6,152 nt of DNA, taken from contig JAITDF010000506.1 of assembly GCA_031282705.1 (NCBI GenBank), forward strand, positions 1-6,152, given 5' to 3'. Of the stretch, positions 5,986-6,152 are shown piece by piece. Position numbers and translations under genes: made by a program. The notes under the pieces were generated by a model. That model was given only the letters and a program-made list of their open reading frames with translations. It was not told the DNA's origin and ran no database searches. Within the stretch, counting starts at the first letter, position 1. Each line of letters begins with the position of its first letter. Origin of the DNA: Opitutaceae bacterium. Its GTDB lineage: Bacteria > Verrucomicrobiota > Verrucomicrobiia > Opitutales > Opitutaceae.

Positions 5986-6152
5986 ATGATCGCCAAGTCA
6001 GCCGAACGCGACGGCGAAAAGAAGACGTCCGTCCGGGCGGGCGCGCATGTGGAGCGGACGGCGCGGGCGCTGGAACGGGCCTTCGTCCCGGAAGAGGGCT
6101 CTTCAACGCGGTCAACCACCCGCGCGTGATCACGGCCTGGCTGTGGTTGCAC
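5986..6152 (+). pseudogene. Unidentified gene start with an apparent frameshift near 6097, runs off right edge
   Basis: From the ATG at 5986 a frame reads MIAKSAERDGEKKTS and then VERTARALERAFVPEE, with mostly G/C third positions. After GAAGAG (6091-6096) this frame turns into SSTRSTTRA and stops at 6127-6129. At the same point another frame becomes protein-like, reading LFNAVNHPRVITAWLWLH from 6099 to the edge, with G or C at every third position. Joining them needs one base to be inserted around 6097-6099 (EEG then LFN...). The joined product would be a basic N-terminus followed by what may be the first membrane helix (VITAWLWLH...). I do not recognise the family. It could be a decayed gene, a sequencing or assembly error in a G-run, or less likely two separate reading frames. 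The ATG at 5986 is chosen because the frame upstream lies in the divergent spacer. Confidence 0.5.

Noticed and set aside
5955..6152. Minus-strand frame open to the right edge
   Set aside because: It is Arg/Ser/Ala-rich without recognisable motifs and is opposite plus-strand sequence with better coding character.
1..6152. CRISPR array, toxin-antitoxin pair, phage genes or known defence system
   Set aside because: No regular spaced repeats, no small gene pair with such motifs and no nuclease, helicase or phage structural signatures were seen in any frame.

Overview
The window reads as a segment of a GC-rich chromosome, most likely from Verrucomicrobiota and probably an Opitutales/Opitutaceae-type organism. 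Two things suggest this. Both LacI-family regulators carry the 'VSLALR ... LGY.PD ... YRK' style of DNA-binding domain that I associate with that group, and recognisable Shine-Dalgarno motifs are mostly absent. This placement is inference from pattern memory, not from a search.

Layout from left to right. Positions 1-276 (minus) hold the middle of an IS630-type DDE transposase. It runs off the left edge and has lost its N-terminal half, so it is an insertion-sequence remnant. A 209-base non-coding stretch follows, with a strikingly C-rich, G-poor leader. Next is a 633-residue plus-strand enzyme resembling the tagaturonate/fructuronate epimerase (UxaE) family. Then come 95 bases with a perfect 10-bp inverted repeat, and a plus-strand LacI-family regulator (2483-3511). 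A compact hairpin separates this regulator from two minus-strand genes: a secreted protein of unknown function (3548-4741) and, overlapping its start by 8 nt, a second LacI-family regulator (4734-5858). A 127-base divergent spacer leads to a plus-strand coding segment (from 5986). Its coding signal switches frame near 6097 and continues off the right edge, so it is either a frameshifted gene or contains a sequence error.

How the parts may work together. The enzyme and the downstream LacI regulator look like a carbohydrate (hexuronate-type) catabolic gene with its sugar-responsive regulator. The convergent pair is a second regulator translationally coupled to an exported protein with alpha/alpha-toroid-like repeats. 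The two regulators are homologous over their whole length, so this may be a small sugar-acid or polysaccharide utilisation locus with two related sensors. Pathway membership is inferred from context. No transporter, uronate isomerase, reductase or kinase lies in the window.

No stretch longer than 300 bases lacks a gene. I see no tRNA, rRNA, CRISPR array, riboswitch or prophage. The long opposite-strand open frames over the enzyme gene are GC-driven shadows.
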